From Amycolatopsis mediterranei (GTDB lineage Bacteria; Actinomycetota; Actinomycetes; Mycobacteriales; Pseudonocardiaceae), in contig NZ_CP100416.1 of the NCBI RefSeq assembly GCF_026017845.1, positions 8,547,416-8,611,415 on the forward strand: a stretch of DNA of 64,000 bases, in the 5' to 3' direction. Shown in pieces: positions 33,436-43,549 of this stretch; within the stretch, counting starts at the first letter, position 1; each line of letters opens with the position of its first letter. Below the pieces are notes generated by a model that ran no database searches, was not told the origin of the DNA, and worked only from the letters and a program-made list of their open reading frames with translations. Made by a program: the position numbers and the translations under genes.

Positions 33436-34989
33436 TCAGCCGGCGAACGGGCTGGCGTCGATCGTGCAGGTCTGGCCCGCCGCGGGGAAGGTCCCCGAGA
33501 TCAGGTAGTCCCGCTTGACCTTTTCGGTGCACGTGCTCGGCACGTACATCGACGAGTGCCCGTAGCCCTCGGTCACGAACACCCGCGCCCGCGCCAGTTC
33601 CGCGGCGCCGTCCCGCGCGCCGTGCACCGGCGTGGACGGGTCGTAGCGGTTGTTCAGCACGAGGATCTCCGCCGACGTCGGGCGGTTCCACGGGCCCGTG
33701 TAGCGGTCGGTGTCCTTCGCCTTCCAGTACGCGCAGCTCATCATGTCCAGCACGGCGATCCGCCCGAAGTACGGCACGCGCTGGTCTTCCGACTCGGCGT
33801 AGCGGCTGTAGACCGCCGGGTCGGTGGGCACGTCGCTGTCGGAGCACTGGATGGCGTTGAACGACTCGGTCCGGTTCGAGGTGTACTGCTCACCGGCCAC
33901 CGCGGCGGAAGCACGAAGGGCCGGCGTGGCCGGAGCGTCGTAGAGCCGCTGCAGCAGCGCGGCGATGTCCGGCCAGCCCCGCGAGTCGGACAGGTCGGCC
34001 GCCGCGTTGATGATGCCCGAGTAGGTCCAGGTCTCGCCGTTGCTGACGATGGGGGCCTGCTTGGCGCGCGCCGTGAGAGCCGCCCACTTCGCCTTCGGGT
34101 CGCCCGAAGAGAACGCGCACTTCGGGCCCGCTTCCGTGCACAGCCGCAGGAACTGCTCGAAGGTCTGCGCGATGCCGGTCGCGACGTCCTGGCGGGTGTC
34201 CAGCGGGACGCTCTTGCCGTTGCCGTTCTGCCCGGTCGAGTTGCCGGCGAAGTCCATGGTGCCGTCGAACACCATCGCCCGGATCCGGTTCGGGAACAGG
34301 TTCGCGTAGGTCGCGCCGAGCTGCGTTCCGTAGGAAATGCCGTGGTAGTTCAGCTTCGGGTCGCCGACCGCGCGGCGCAGCAGTTCCAGGTCACGGGCGG
34401 TGTTGGCCGTGGAGACGTGCTCCAGGATCGGGCCGGCCTTCGCCGAGCAGCGGTCGGCGAGCTCCTTCGACTTGGCGTAGAAGGCCGCGTTGCCGCTCGG
34501 GTCACCCGGCATCTCCGGGAACGACCCGAAGAAGTCCTGCTGCTCGGCCAGGGAATCGAAGCACCGGACCGCCGTGCTGTTGGCGATCCCGCGCGGGTCC
34601 CACGAGACCAGGTCGAACCGCGCGCGCAGTTCGTCGGAGAACAGCCACGGCCACTTGCCGCGCTCCCGCAGCCGCTGCAGGCCGGACGCGCCGGGCCCGC
34701 CGAAGTTGACGAACAGCGTGCCGATCCGGTGCGCGGGATCGGTGGCGGGCAGCTTGATCAGCGCCAGGTCGATCTTCGTGCCGGTCGGCCGGTCGTAGTC
34801 CAGCGGCACGGATGCCTTGCCGCACTGGAATCCGTCCGCGCAGTCCGTCCAGCTCAGCTGCGGTGTCGGCACCTTGTCGATGGACACCGGTGCCGCGGAC
34901 GCAACCGCCGGTCCCGCCGCGACGGCCATCGAGACCCCGAGCGCGACGACGACGCCGCGCACGAGGCCTCCCCCAGAAAATCGGCGCAC
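33436..34989 (-). CDS. secreted alpha/beta hydrolase, tripeptidyl-aminopeptidase (TAP) type
   Basis: The 517-aa protein has a signal peptide (VVVALGVSMAVAAGPAVASA) and the TAP-type fold: FVNFGGPGASG oxyanion loop, SWDPRGIANS, nucleophile Ser in YHGISYGTQLG, NRYDPSTPVHGA with the catalytic Asp, and GYGHSSMY with the catalytic His, followed by a C-terminal TAP_C-like domain with paired cysteines. Relatives such as SlpD/SlpE and Tap are secreted mycelium-associated peptidases. GTG 34989 follows GAAGGGA; a second GTG at 34962 follows the stronger GGGGGAGG and would also keep the signal peptide. Confidence 0.9.
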   Translation of the reverse strand: MRRFSGGGLVRGVVVALGVSMAVAAGPAVASAAPVSIDKVPTPQLSWTDCADGFQCGKASVPLDYDRPTGTKIDLALIKLPATDPAHRIGTLFVNFGGPGASGLQRLRERGKWPWLFSDELRARFDLVSWDPRGIANSTAVRCFDSLAEQQDFFGSFPEMPGDPSGNAAFYAKSKELADRCSAKAGPILEHVSTANTARDLELLRRAVGDPKLNYHGISYGTQLGATYANLFPNRIRAMVFDGTMDFAGNSTGQNGNGKSVPLDTRQDVATGIAQTFEQFLRLCTEAGPKCAFSSGDPKAKWAALTARAKQAPIVSNGETWTYSGIINAAADLSDSRGWPDIAALLQRLYDAPATPALRASAAVAGEQYTSNRTESFNAIQCSDSDVPTDPAVYSRYAESEDQRVPYFGRIAVLDMMSCAYWKAKDTDRYTGPWNRPTSAEILVLNNRYDPSTPVHGARDGAAELARARVFVTEGYGHSSMYVPSTCTEKVKRDYLISGTFPAAGQTCTIDASPFAG

Positions 34990-35122
34990 GAAAAGTCCCT
35001 TCGGAGAGGAAAACGATCACTTCGCCTCCACAGACGCCGCACCGGCGGCGAGGTTGGCTCCGGCCGCCGAAAAAGATCACTGGCGGCTTTTCGGGGGGTT
35101 CCGGGTGGCGAAGCCCCCCGGC

Positions 35123-35139
35123 CCGGGGCGAAGCCCCGG
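35123..35139. repeat. short GC hairpin in the intergenic region
   Basis: CCGGGGC-GAA-GCCCCGG is a perfect seven-base-arm hairpin with a GAA loop. A related GGCGAAGCCCCCC motif precedes it at 35107-35119. It lies in the 34990-35205 gap between divergent genes, which holds no ORF. Confidence 0.55.
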
Positions 35140-35167
35140 ATGAGCACTGGCCCCGACGGCACCACTT

Positions 35168-35189
35168 AGCTATAGTGCTAGGTAACTAG
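35168..35189 (+). promoter_or_regulatory. AT-rich promoter/operator of the GntR-ABC operon
   Basis: TATAGT (35171-35176) is a good -10 hexamer 30 bases before the ATG. It lies within nested symmetry: TAGC...GCTA and CTAG-GTAA-CTAG (35178-35189). YtrA-type GntR regulators typically bind such AT-rich sites over their own promoters. Confidence 0.6.
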
Positions 35190-35205
35190 ATAAATGGAGT
35201 TGCCG

Positions 35206-35597
35206 ATGATCGAGTTCCACCTGGACGCGAGGTCCGGCCTGTCGCCGTACCAGCAGCTGGTCCAGCAGGTGCGGCACGCGCTGCGCCTCGGCCTGCTGTC
35301 CGAGGGAGACCAGCTCCCGAAGGTCAAGGACGTGGTCGCGAGCCTCGCGATCAACCCGAACACCGTGCTGAAGGCCTACCGCGAGCTGGAGCACGACGGC
35401 CTGGTCGCGGCCCGTCCCGGCGTCGGCACGTTCGTGACGGCCACGTTGAACGGCGGAGCCTCCTTCGCCGCGCTCGGACCGCTGCGGCGCGACCTGCGCC
35501 GCTGGCTTTCCCAGGCCCGCAAGGCGGGCCTCGACGAGGAGAGCATCGAAGCCTTGTTGATGTCCACGTTTCGCGACTCCGCCAGAGAGGACATAGC

Positions 35598-35601
<4 letters not shown>
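35206..35601 (+). CDS. GntR-family regulator, YtrA subfamily
   Basis: The 131-aa protein has a GntR winged helix (LSPYQQLVQQVRHALRLGLL, GDQLPKVKDVVASLAINPNT, ELEHDGLVAARPGVGTFV) and only a short helical C-terminal tail, the mark of the YtrA subfamily. YtrA regulators repress ABC-transporter operons, often in response to cell-envelope antibiotics. The next gene is an ABC ATPase overlapping by GTGA. ATG 35206 (IEFHLDARSG) follows TGGAG; ATG 35194 is an alternative. Confidence 0.93.
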
Positions 35602-36475
<874 letters not shown>

Positions 36476-36479
<4 letters not shown>

Positions 36480-37459
36480 CCTGGCTGACCTGGCGCCAGT
36501 TCCGCGTTCCCGCGTTGTCCGTGCTCGCCGGCCTGATCGCGATCGCCGTGGTGCTGGCGATCACGGGGCCGGACCTGGTGGGCCGCACGAACTTCTCCGA
36601 CCAGGACACCCTCTTCGGTGGCACGATCCTGGCACTGTACCTGCTGCCGGCGGTCATCGGCGTGTTCTGGGGCGTCCCGATGATCACGCGCGAGCTGGAG
36701 AGCGGCACGCACAGCCTGGTGTGGAACCAGACCGTCACGCGCAAGCAGTGGCTCACCACCAAGCTCGGCTTCGGCCTGCTCGCCGCGATGCTCGCGGCCG
36801 GTCTGCTCGGCTGGGCGGTGTCGTGGTGGGCGAGCCCGATCGACGCGCTCGCGGCGACGCAAACCGATCGCGGAATGCTCTCGCGCATCATGCCGGTGGT
36901 GTTCGGCGCCCGCGGCATCGTCCCGATCGGCTACGCGGCCTTCGCCCTCGCCCTGGGCGTCGCGGCCGGGATGCTGCTGAAGCGGACGGTGGCCGCCATG
37001 GCCGTCACCCTCGTCACGCTCGCCGCCGTACTGGTGCTGGTCCCGTCGTTCGTGCGCCCGTACCTGCTGCCGCCGCAGACCCAGACGGTCGCGATCGTCG
37101 GCAAGGACATCACGAACATCACCGGCAACGACGACCAGGGGATCACCGAGATCGGGATGCGGCAGCCGGCCGGTGCGTGGGTGCTGGCGAACGAAACCGT
37201 GGACCCGGCCGGGAACGTGGCCGACCCGCTGCCGTCCTTCGTGCAGACGTGCGCCCCGAGGCCGGGCGCGGGCCCGCCGGAACGCGGCACCTTGGAACAG
37301 TGCATGGCCCAGCTGGGCGCCCACGGCTACCAGCAGCGGCTGACCTTCCAGCCCGGCTCCCGGTTCTGGCCGCTGCAGTGGCTCGAGCTGGCGCTCTACC
37401 TCGCCATGACCGCCCTGCTCACCTGGTTCTGCTTCCGCCGTCTCCGCCACCTGTCCTGA
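36476..37459 (+). CDS. ABC transporter permease
   Basis: The 327-aa protein has about six transmembrane helices: VLAGLIAIAVVLAI, LALYLLPAVIGVFWGVP, GLLAAMLAAGLLGWAVSWW, AAFALALGVAAGMLL, AVTLVTLAAVLVLVP and a last one near the C-terminus, with a large extracytoplasmic loop (about residues 200-290) between the last two. The ITRELESGTHSLVWNQTVTR segment is typical of ABC-2-type permeases. It partners the ATPase upstream. A secreted hydrolase gene begins 21 bases later. Confidence 0.9.
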
Positions 37460-37480
37460 TGAATTCCGACTGGGGGAATC

Positions 37481-38593
37481 ATGCGCACTCTCGCGGTAGC
37501 CACCGCCTTGACCCTGACCTTGTCCCTGTCCGCGTCGCCCGCTTCGGCGGCCACGACGCCCTACCTGCCCGCCCCGACCGGGCACCAGCCCGTCGGCGTC
37601 ACCACACTGTCCATGAAGGACACTTCACGGCCTGACCCGTGGGTGCCGACGGTGCCCTACCGGGAGCTGATGGTCTCCCTCTTCTACCCGGCGACCTCGG
37701 CGAACGGGCCGAAGAAGCAGTACATGACCCCGCTCGAGTCGGAACGCAACCTCGAGCGGCAGAACATCCCCGGCCTGCCGCTGGACGTCTTCAGCACGGT
37801 CCGGACGAACGCCGTCGTCGACGCGCACCCGGCCGGGCGGTGGCACAGCCTGCCGCTGGTCGTGCTGTCGCCGGGCTGGACCCAGCCGCGGGCGACGCTC
37901 ACCGCGCTGGCCGAAGAGCTCGCCAGCCGCGGGTACGCCGTGGCGGCGATCGACCACACCTACGAAAACCGCGCCACCACCTTCCCCGACGGGCACGTCA
38001 CCGGCTGCGCTGCCTGTGACGTCGACGAACAGCCCGGCTTCTGGGAGAAGTTCGCGCAGGTCCGCCCGAAGGACACGTCGTTCGTGCTCGATTCCCTCCT
38101 GTCCTCGAGGTGGGGCGCGCTGATCGACCCGCGGCGCATCGGCATGACCGGGCACTCCGCGGGCGGCGCGGTCACCACCCAGGCGATGCTGGCCGACCCG
38201 CGCATCCGCGCCGGGGCCGACCTCGACGGCAGCGTCCACGTGCCGATCCCGGCGTCCGGGCTGTCCCGGCCCTTCATGTTCGTGGGCCGCACGGAGTCCT
38301 ACACGCCGGGCGAGCCGGGTCCGTACGACGACTGGGAAACCGACTGGCCGCACCTGACCGGCTGGAAGCGCTGGCTCATGGTGTCGGGCACGGTGCACCA
38401 GTCGTTCACCGACCTCGGCGTGCTCGCCGAGCAGCTGGGCGTCGACCTCGGTGACGCGATCGACCCGTACCGCGCGCTGGCCATCACGCGGACGTACGTA
38501 AGCGCTTTCTTCGACCTGCACCTGCGCTGCCGTCCGCAGCCGCTGCTGACCACCCCCTCGCCCGCTTACCCGGAAGTGACCTTCGTCGGATGA
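37481..38593 (+). CDS. secreted alpha/beta hydrolase (lipase/PAF-acetylhydrolase-like)
   Basis: The 370-aa protein has a signal peptide (cleavage near PASA-A) and an alpha/beta hydrolase domain. It shows VPYRELMVSLFYPA, VVLSPGWTQPRATLTALAEE, IDHTYENRATTFPDG, a Cys pair in TGCAACD, and the nucleophile elbow GHSAGG; a His near QSFTDLG could complete the triad. It is 21 bases after the ABC permease gene, with a GGGGGA ribosome-binding site, so it belongs to the same operon. The next gene (ATGA overlap) holds two more copies of this domain. Confidence 0.88.
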   Translation: MRTLAVATALTLTLSLSASPASAATTPYLPAPTGHQPVGVTTLSMKDTSRPDPWVPTVPYRELMVSLFYPATSANGPKKQYMTPLESERNLERQNIPGLPLDVFSTVRTNAVVDAHPAGRWHSLPLVVLSPGWTQPRATLTALAEELASRGYAVAAIDHTYENRATTFPDGHVTGCAACDVDEQPGFWEKFAQVRPKDTSFVLDSLLSSRWGALIDPRRIGMTGHSAGGAVTTQAMLADPRIRAGADLDGSVHVPIPASGLSRPFMFVGRTESYTPGEPGPYDDWETDWPHLTGWKRWLMVSGTVHQSFTDLGVLAEQLGVDLGDAIDPYRALAITRTYVSAFFDLHLRCRPQPLLTTPSPAYPEVTFVG

Positions 38594-40725
38594 GAATCAA
38601 GAGCATCATGGCCATCATGGTCATCGCCGCGCTCACCCTCGCCTTGACGTCGCCGTCCGCTTCGGCGGACCCGGCGCCCACGCTGGCGAAACCGACCGGC
38701 GACCGGCCCGTCGGCACGACCGCCCTGTACCTCAAGGACAGCGCACGGCCCGATCCGTGGGTGCCGTCGGTGCCCTACCGCGAACTGATGGTTTCCCTCT
38801 TCTACCCAGCGGCTCCGGCGAACGGGCCGAAGAAGCAGTTCATGTCGGAGGCCGAAGCGAAGGCCGTCTTCGACGAAGCCGGCATCAAGGGCATCCCGCC
38901 GTCGGTGCTGACCACGGTCCGCACCGACGCGGTCGTCGACGCGCGGCCGGCCGGGCACGGCCTGCCCGCCGTCGTCCTGTCGCCCGGCTTCAAGCGGCCC
39001 CGCGCCGAGCTGACCTCGCTGTCGGAAGACCTGGCGAGTCACGGCTACCTGGTGGTCCTGGTCGACCACACCTACGAGAACGTGGCCACCACCTTCCCGG
39101 ACGGCCGGGTCACCGGCTGCGCGGCCTGCGGCAGCTCCAGTCCCGAGTTCTGGCAGCGGCTGCAGCGCAGCCGGGCGAAGGACGTGTCGTTCGTGCTGGA
39201 CTCGCTGGCGCACTCGAAGTGGGCTCCGCTGCTCGACACCTCCCGGATCGGCATGGCCGGGCATTCCGTCGGCGGCACGAGCACGGTGAACGCGATGGTG
39301 ACCGACACCCGGATCAAGGCCGGGATCGACGTGGACGGCACGCAGAGCGATCCCCTGCTCGCCCCGGGGCTCGACCGCCCGTTTCTGTTCTTCGGCCGCC
39401 AGAGCCTGTACGCCCCCGGTACCGGCGTTGAATCCGGCACCTGGGACGCCGACTGGAAGCAGCTGACGGGCTGGAAGCGCTGGCTCACCGTGGCCGGGAT
39501 GCAGCACCCGTCGTTCACCGACCTCGGCCTGGTGGGTGAGCAGCTGGGCCTCGACTTCGGCGCGACCACCCCGGCCGGGCGCGGCCAGGCGATCACCGCG
39601 GCGTACGTCCGGGCGTTCTTCGACCAGCACCTGCGCGGCCGGCCGCAGCCGCTGCTGGACCAGCCGGCCCCGCAGTACCCGGAGGTCGCCTTCGCCCGGA
39701 CGTCGACGCCGTACCTGCCCGCTCCGACCGGCGACCGGCCGGTGGGCAGCACGGCGGTGTACCTGAAGGACACCTCGCGCCCCGACCCGTGGGTGCCTTC
39801 GGTGCCCTACCGGGAACTGATGGTTTCCCTCTTCTACCCCGCCGCTTCGGCGAAGGGCCCGAAGACGCAGTACCTGACCTCGGCGGAGTCCGCGGCGTTG
39901 CTGAAGGACAGCGGCCTGAACGTGGCGCCGGACCTGCTCACCGGGATGGTGACCAACTCCGTCGCCGACGCGCGGCCGGCCGGGCGCGGGTTGCCGCTGA
40001 TCGTGCTTTCGCCCGGCTACACGAAACCCCGCGCCACGCTGACCGCGCTGGCCGAGGACCTGGCGAGCCACGGGTACGCCGTCGCGCTGGTCGGCCACAC
40101 CTACGAGAACGCCGGGCAGAGCTTCCCGGACGGGCGGTTCGCCGGGTGCGCGTCGTGCGACGTCCCGCACGACGACGCGTTCTGGGAGAAGCTGGAACTC
40201 GGCCGGGCCGCCGACGTGTCGTTCGTGCTGGACTCGCTGACGCACTCGAAGTGGGCGCCGCTGATCGACGCGGCCCGGATCGGCATGGCCGGGCACTCCA
40301 TCGGCGGCGCCGGCACCCTCCCGGCGATGCTCGCCGACAGCCGGATCAAGGCCGGGATGGACATCGACGGCACGACCCACGTCGCACTGACCCCGCCCGG
40401 GCTGTCGCGGCCGTTCATGTTCCTGGGCCACCAGCTCGGTGCCACCGCCTGCGTACCGGGCGACCCGACGTGGGAACGGGACTGGGCGCAGCTGACCGGC
40501 TGGCGGCGCTGGGCCGACGTGCGGGGCGCCCAGCACGCGTCGTTCACGGACGTGGGCCTGGTCGGCGACGAACTGGGCGTCGGCTACGGCGCGACGACGA
40601 CCGCGCTGCGGACCCAGGAAATCGCCCGGACGTACGTCAACGCCTTCTTCGACCAGCACCTGCGGGGCGAGGCACGGCCGGTGCTCGACCGGCCGGGCTA
40701 CCCGGAAGTCACGTTCTGCCACTGA
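38590..40725 (+). CDS. secreted tandem-didomain alpha/beta hydrolase
   Basis: The 711-aa chain has one signal peptide (MRIKSIMAIMVIAALTLALT) followed by two complete copies of the hydrolase unit of the preceding gene. Copy 1 spans about residues 28-365 (VPYRELMVSLFYPAAPANGP, elbow GHSVGG); copy 2 spans about 372-711 (STPYLPAPTGDRPVG at its start, VPYRELMVSLFYPAASAKGP, elbow GHSIGG). Each keeps the Cys pair (GCAAC, GCASC) and the QHPSFTD/QHASFTD His. Both look catalytically competent. The junction at nt 39700-39715 repeats the N-terminus of the upstream protein without a signal peptide, which suggests fusion after tandem duplication. Confidence 0.92.
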   Translation: MRIKSIMAIMVIAALTLALTSPSASADPAPTLAKPTGDRPVGTTALYLKDSARPDPWVPSVPYRELMVSLFYPAAPANGPKKQFMSEAEAKAVFDEAGIKGIPPSVLTTVRTDAVVDARPAGHGLPAVVLSPGFKRPRAELTSLSEDLASHGYLVVLVDHTYENVATTFPDGRVTGCAACGSSSPEFWQRLQRSRAKDVSFVLDSLAHSKWAPLLDTSRIGMAGHSVGGTSTVNAMVTDTRIKAGIDVDGTQSDPLLAPGLDRPFLFFGRQSLYAPGTGVESGTWDADWKQLTGWKRWLTVAGMQHPSFTDLGLVGEQLGLDFGATTPAGRGQAITAAYVRAFFDQHLRGRPQPLLDQPAPQYPEVAFARTSTPYLPAPTGDRPVGSTAVYLKDTSRPDPWVPSVPYRELMVSLFYPAASAKGPKTQYLTSAESAALLKDSGLNVAPDLLTGMVTNSVADARPAGRGLPLIVLSPGYTKPRATLTALAEDLASHGYAVALVGHTYENAGQSFPDGRFAGCASCDVPHDDAFWEKLELGRAADVSFVLDSLTHSKWAPLIDAARIGMAGHSIGGAGTLPAMLADSRIKAGMDIDGTTHVALTPPGLSRPFMFLGHQLGATACVPGDPTWERDWAQLTGWRRWADVRGAQHASFTDVGLVGDELGVGYGATTTALRTQEIARTYVNAFFDQHLRGEARPVLDRPGYPEVTFCH

Positions 40726-40734
40726 GAGAGACAC

Positions 40735-40767
40735 GGCGGAAGCGGCACTGGGGGTGCCGCTTCCGCC
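40735..40767. terminator. bidirectional terminator hairpin
   Basis: Perfect 14-bp arms GGCGGAAGCGGCAC and GTGCCGCTTCCGCC enclose a five-base loop, followed by GTTTCC. It lies between two convergent genes, 10 bases after the hydrolase stop and 27 bases past the PHB-depolymerase-like gene. Confidence 0.9.
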
Positions 40768-40793
40768 GTTTCCCGGTCGTTCTCAGTCGTTTC

Positions 40794-41705
40794 TCAGTGG
40801 TCGAGGCCGAGGAACGAGATCGCGTACGCCAGCTGGCCGGTCATCGGCAGCTGGTGCCCGACGCCGGCAATGCTGACGCCCTCCACCGTGGCCTGGGTAC
40901 TGGTGTTGCCGTACCGGGTGCGCGTCCACGACGACTGCGGGTGGTCGGTGAACGCCGGTGTCTGGCTCAGCCCGTTCAGGTTGGTCCACTGCTTGATCTC
41001 TTCACCGAAGTTCGGGTACGACAGCGTCGTGTCGGTGGTGCCGTGCCACAGCTGCATCCGCGGGTAGCGGCCGGTGTAGCCCGGGTACATCGCCCGGGCC
41101 AGATCGCCCCACTGCTGCGCGGTCTTGATCGACTTCCCGCCCGAGCACGTGCTGTTCCACAGCGAGCCGTTCGTGGTGGCGAAGCACCCGGCAGGCACGC
41201 CGGAGAACGCCGAAGCCGCCGAGAACACGTCGGGGTACTGGGCGGCCAGCACGTTCGTCATCATCGCCCCGGAGGAGAACCCGCTGACCACGACCCGCGC
41301 CGGGTCGACGTTGTAGCGGGACTTGGCGTAGGCGACCATCGACATGATCCCGGTCGAGTCCCCGCCGCCGTTGCGCCGCAACGCGTTCGGCGTCGAGACG
41401 TCGAAGCACTTCTCACTGCGGGTGGCCTCCGGCAGCACGATGACGTACCCGTACCGGTCGGCCGCGGTGACGTAGTCCTTGCCGTTCCAGCCGAAGATCG
41501 AGCTCGCCGAGCCGCCGCAGTAGTGCACCAGCACCAGCATGGCGGGCTTGGCCGCCACGTGGTCCGGGACGTAGACGTACATGTTCAGGTTCGTCGGGTT
41601 GTTGCCGAAGCCGGTCACCCTGGTCAACGCCGCCGCCTGGGCGGGCGAAGCCAGGCCGGTGACCATGACCACCAGTGCCAGCAGGACTCCGAGCATGCGT
41701 TTCAT
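40794..41705 (-). CDS. secreted PHB depolymerase/feruloyl-esterase family (CE1-like) esterase
   Basis: The 303-aa protein has a signal peptide (MLGVLLALVVMVTGLASPAQ) and the esterase fold with MLVLVHYCGGSASS oxyanion region, nucleophile elbow VVSGFSSGAMMTN, LWHGTTDTTL (Asp) and GVGHQLP (His). This is the layout of short PHB depolymerases, acetylxylan and feruloyl esterases; the true substrate is not readable. ATG 41705 follows AAAGGAGAT. It starts 41 bases after the GDSL esterase stop on the same strand, so the two secreted esterases probably share a transcript. Confidence 0.9.
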   Translation of the reverse strand: MKRMLGVLLALVVMVTGLASPAQAAALTRVTGFGNNPTNLNMYVYVPDHVAAKPAMLVLVHYCGGSASSIFGWNGKDYVTAADRYGYVIVLPEATRSEKCFDVSTPNALRRNGGGDSTGIMSMVAYAKSRYNVDPARVVVSGFSSGAMMTNVLAAQYPDVFSAASAFSGVPAGCFATTNGSLWNSTCSGGKSIKTAQQWGDLARAMYPGYTGRYPRMQLWHGTTDTTLSYPNFGEEIKQWTNLNGLSQTPAFTDHPQSSWTRTRYGNTSTQATVEGVSIAGVGHQLPMTGQLAYAISFLGLDH

Positions 41706-41746
41706 CACTGATCTCCTTTACGCCGCGCCGAAGGCGTGGGCATGGC

Positions 41747-42487
41747 TCACGATCGCGTCGCCGCGGCGAGCGTCTCCGCGGCCACGGCGGCACGCGGGTT
41801 GCCGATGCTGCCGGGGACCGACCGCAGGGCGGTGTACCAGACGGCCGCCATCTTGTCGTACCCACCGGCGTTCGGGTGGACGCCGTCGGTGAGGTCGGCG
41901 GCGCTCACCGCGCTGTGCAGGTCGACCAGGTGCACGTGCTTGCCGGCGTTCACCTTGCCCTGCACGATCCCCGGCAGGGCGTTGTTGAACGTCCGCACGG
42001 CGGCGTCCCCGCTCGCCCACCCGATCGGGATGAGCTGCGCGACGAAGACGTCGGCGTTCGGCGCGGCGGCGGTGAGGTGGTCGATGAGCGTGGACAGCCG
42101 GCCGGGCGCGCCGGCGACGTTGTAGTTCTGCAGCACGTCGTTGGTGCCGATGTGCAGCAGCACCGAGCGCGGGTTGTAGGTGCGCATCCAGCCGGTGGCG
42201 TTCGCGTCGATCTGGTCGATGCGCCAGCCGGGGTGCCCTTCGTGGTCGTGGTCCCACAGGCTGCCGGGCCCGTTGAACTGCGAACCGACGAAATCGTTGG
42301 TGTAGCGGCCCGCGGCCAAGCGTTGCCACAGGCCGATCCGGTACCCACCCGGCACGCCGGTGCCGTAGGTGATCGAGTCGCCCAGCGGCATGATCCGCAC
42401 GCCGCCGTTCGATTCCGCGTTCGCGACTCCGGTCGGGCCGGCGAACGCGATCGCCAGGGCCGCCGCGGCGGCCAGGAATCTTTTCAT
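41747..42487 (-). CDS. secreted GDSL/SGNH-family esterase
   Basis: The 246-aa protein has a signal peptide (MKRFLAAAAALAIAFAGPTG) and SGNH blocks I (IMPLGDSITYG), II (a Gly in the PGGYRIGLW region), III (LLHIGTNDVLQN) and V (DGVHPNAGGYDKM), which give Ser, Gly, Asn and Asp/His. Such enzymes deacetylate or deacylate plant polysaccharides or lipids. GAGGAGGAGGACG precedes the ATG. Two CGAAACTTTCG boxes and a TGTTA-N4-TAACA box lie 106-178 bases upstream. It leads a probable two-gene unit with the PHB-depolymerase-like esterase. Confidence 0.93.
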   Translation of the reverse strand: MKRFLAAAAALAIAFAGPTGVANAESNGGVRIMPLGDSITYGTGVPGGYRIGLWQRLAAGRYTNDFVGSQFNGPGSLWDHDHEGHPGWRIDQIDANATGWMRTYNPRSVLLHIGTNDVLQNYNVAGAPGRLSTLIDHLTAAAPNADVFVAQLIPIGWASGDAAVRTFNNALPGIVQGKVNAGKHVHLVDLHSAVSAADLTDGVHPNAGGYDKMAAVWYTALRSVPGSIGNPRAAVAAETLAAATRS

Positions 42488-42592
42488 CGTCCTCCTCCTC
42501 GGCAAGTTCTTCGACACACTTCCGCCGCAGGCATGGGAAATATCGCTGCCGGCGGCGTCGTCGTTCTGGCAAACGAGGTAGTACGGTGGCGG

Positions 42593-42665
42593 CCGAAACT
42601 TTCGCCATCGGATCCGAAAAATCGACGGGTTCCCGAAACTTTCGCTTTTGCTGTTAGCGGTAACA
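42593..42665 (-). promoter_or_regulatory. clustered palindromes upstream of the GDSL esterase
   Basis: CCGAAACTTTCG occurs twice (42593-42604 and 42633-42644), 40 bases apart, each holding the palindrome CGAAA-C-TTTCG. TGTTAGCGGTAACA (42652-42665) follows, like LacI-type sites and like the box upstream of the BNR gene. They lie in the otherwise empty 42488-42743 gap. CGAAA/TTTCG motifs are known upstream of some actinomycete glycanase genes; the regulator here is not identified. Confidence 0.65.
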
Positions 42666-42743
42666 TTCGGTTGTTGACGACAGCTTAAACCCGCACGGCA
42701 CCGGATGACAACGGTCGGCTACTCAGCGCAATACCGCCTCGGA

Positions 42744-43502
42744 TCACCAGTTCGGGTGCGCGGTGACGCCGCCGTCGACGACGAGGTCGTGGCCGGTGAT
42801 CCAGGACGCCAGCGGGGAGGCCAGGAACACGCACGCGTTGCCGATGTCGGCGGGCGTGCCCAGCCGGCCCAGCGGTGCCGCGCGGTGCCACCGCTCGACG
42901 CCCTCCGGCCAGTCCTCGGCCAGACCCGGCCGCGCGATCAGCCCCGGCGACACCGTGTTGACGCGGATCCCGCGCGGCCCGTACTCCAGCGCCGCGCCGC
43001 GGGCGTGCATGACCAGCGCCGCCTTGGCCGCGCTGTAGTGGACGTGGCCGGGCGCCGGCTGCCGGGCCTCGATCGACGCGATGTGCGTGACGCTCCCGCC
43101 GTCGCCCATCAGCCGGGCCGCGGCCTGGGTGCAGGAGAACGCGCTCGTCAAGGTGGCCTCCAGCATGGCCCGCCAGCGCTCGACCGTCAGCCCGTCGAGG
43201 GCTTCCACCGGCTGGATGCCGGCGTTGTTCACCAGCGCGTCGAGCCGGCCACCCCACTCCGCGACGGCGTCGAGCAGAGCGTGGTCTTCGGTGAGCTCGG
43301 CGGCGAACGCGCGGGCCCGCCCACCGGCGGCTTCGATCGCCGCGACAACCTCGTCGGCCGCTCCGGGACGGCGGTGGTGCACCGCCACGGCCGCGCCCGC
43401 TTCGGCGAACCGGAGCGCGATCCCGCGGCCGATCACCCCGGAGGCGCCGGTGACGCAGGCGATCGTGCCGGACAGATCGGGCAGGCCGGGCGCGGGAGGC
43501 AC
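42744..43502 (-). CDS. short-chain dehydrogenase/reductase
   Basis: The 252-aa protein is a classical SDR: cofactor motif VTGASGVIGRGIALRFAEAG, NNAGIQP, catalytic Ser in ASIEARQ and Tyr/Lys in HYSAAKAAL, and GHDLVVDGG near the end. HRRP at the end of strand 2 favours NADP(H). GTG 43502 is taken; no ribosome-binding site is seen, and the divergent ferritin gene starts 47 bases away. The substrate is unknown. Confidence 0.92.
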   Translation of the reverse strand: MPPAPGLPDLSGTIACVTGASGVIGRGIALRFAEAGAAVAVHHRRPGAADEVVAAIEAAGGRARAFAAELTEDHALLDAVAEWGGRLDALVNNAGIQPVEALDGLTVERWRAMLEATLTSAFSCTQAAARLMGDGGSVTHIASIEARQPAPGHVHYSAAKAALVMHARGAALEYGPRGIRVNTVSPGLIARPGLAEDWPEGVERWHRAAPLGRLGTPADIGNACVFLASPLASWITGHDLVVDGGVTAHPNW

Positions 43503-43549
43503 CGGCCGATCGTAGCTGCGCGCCCCGGATCCGTCGTAGGTTGTGGGGC

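Noticed and set aside
29737..35169. 1810-codon plus-strand open frame across imuB, imuA' and others
   Set aside because: It lies opposite five clear genes and has no recognisable domain; long antisense frames are expected at this base composition.
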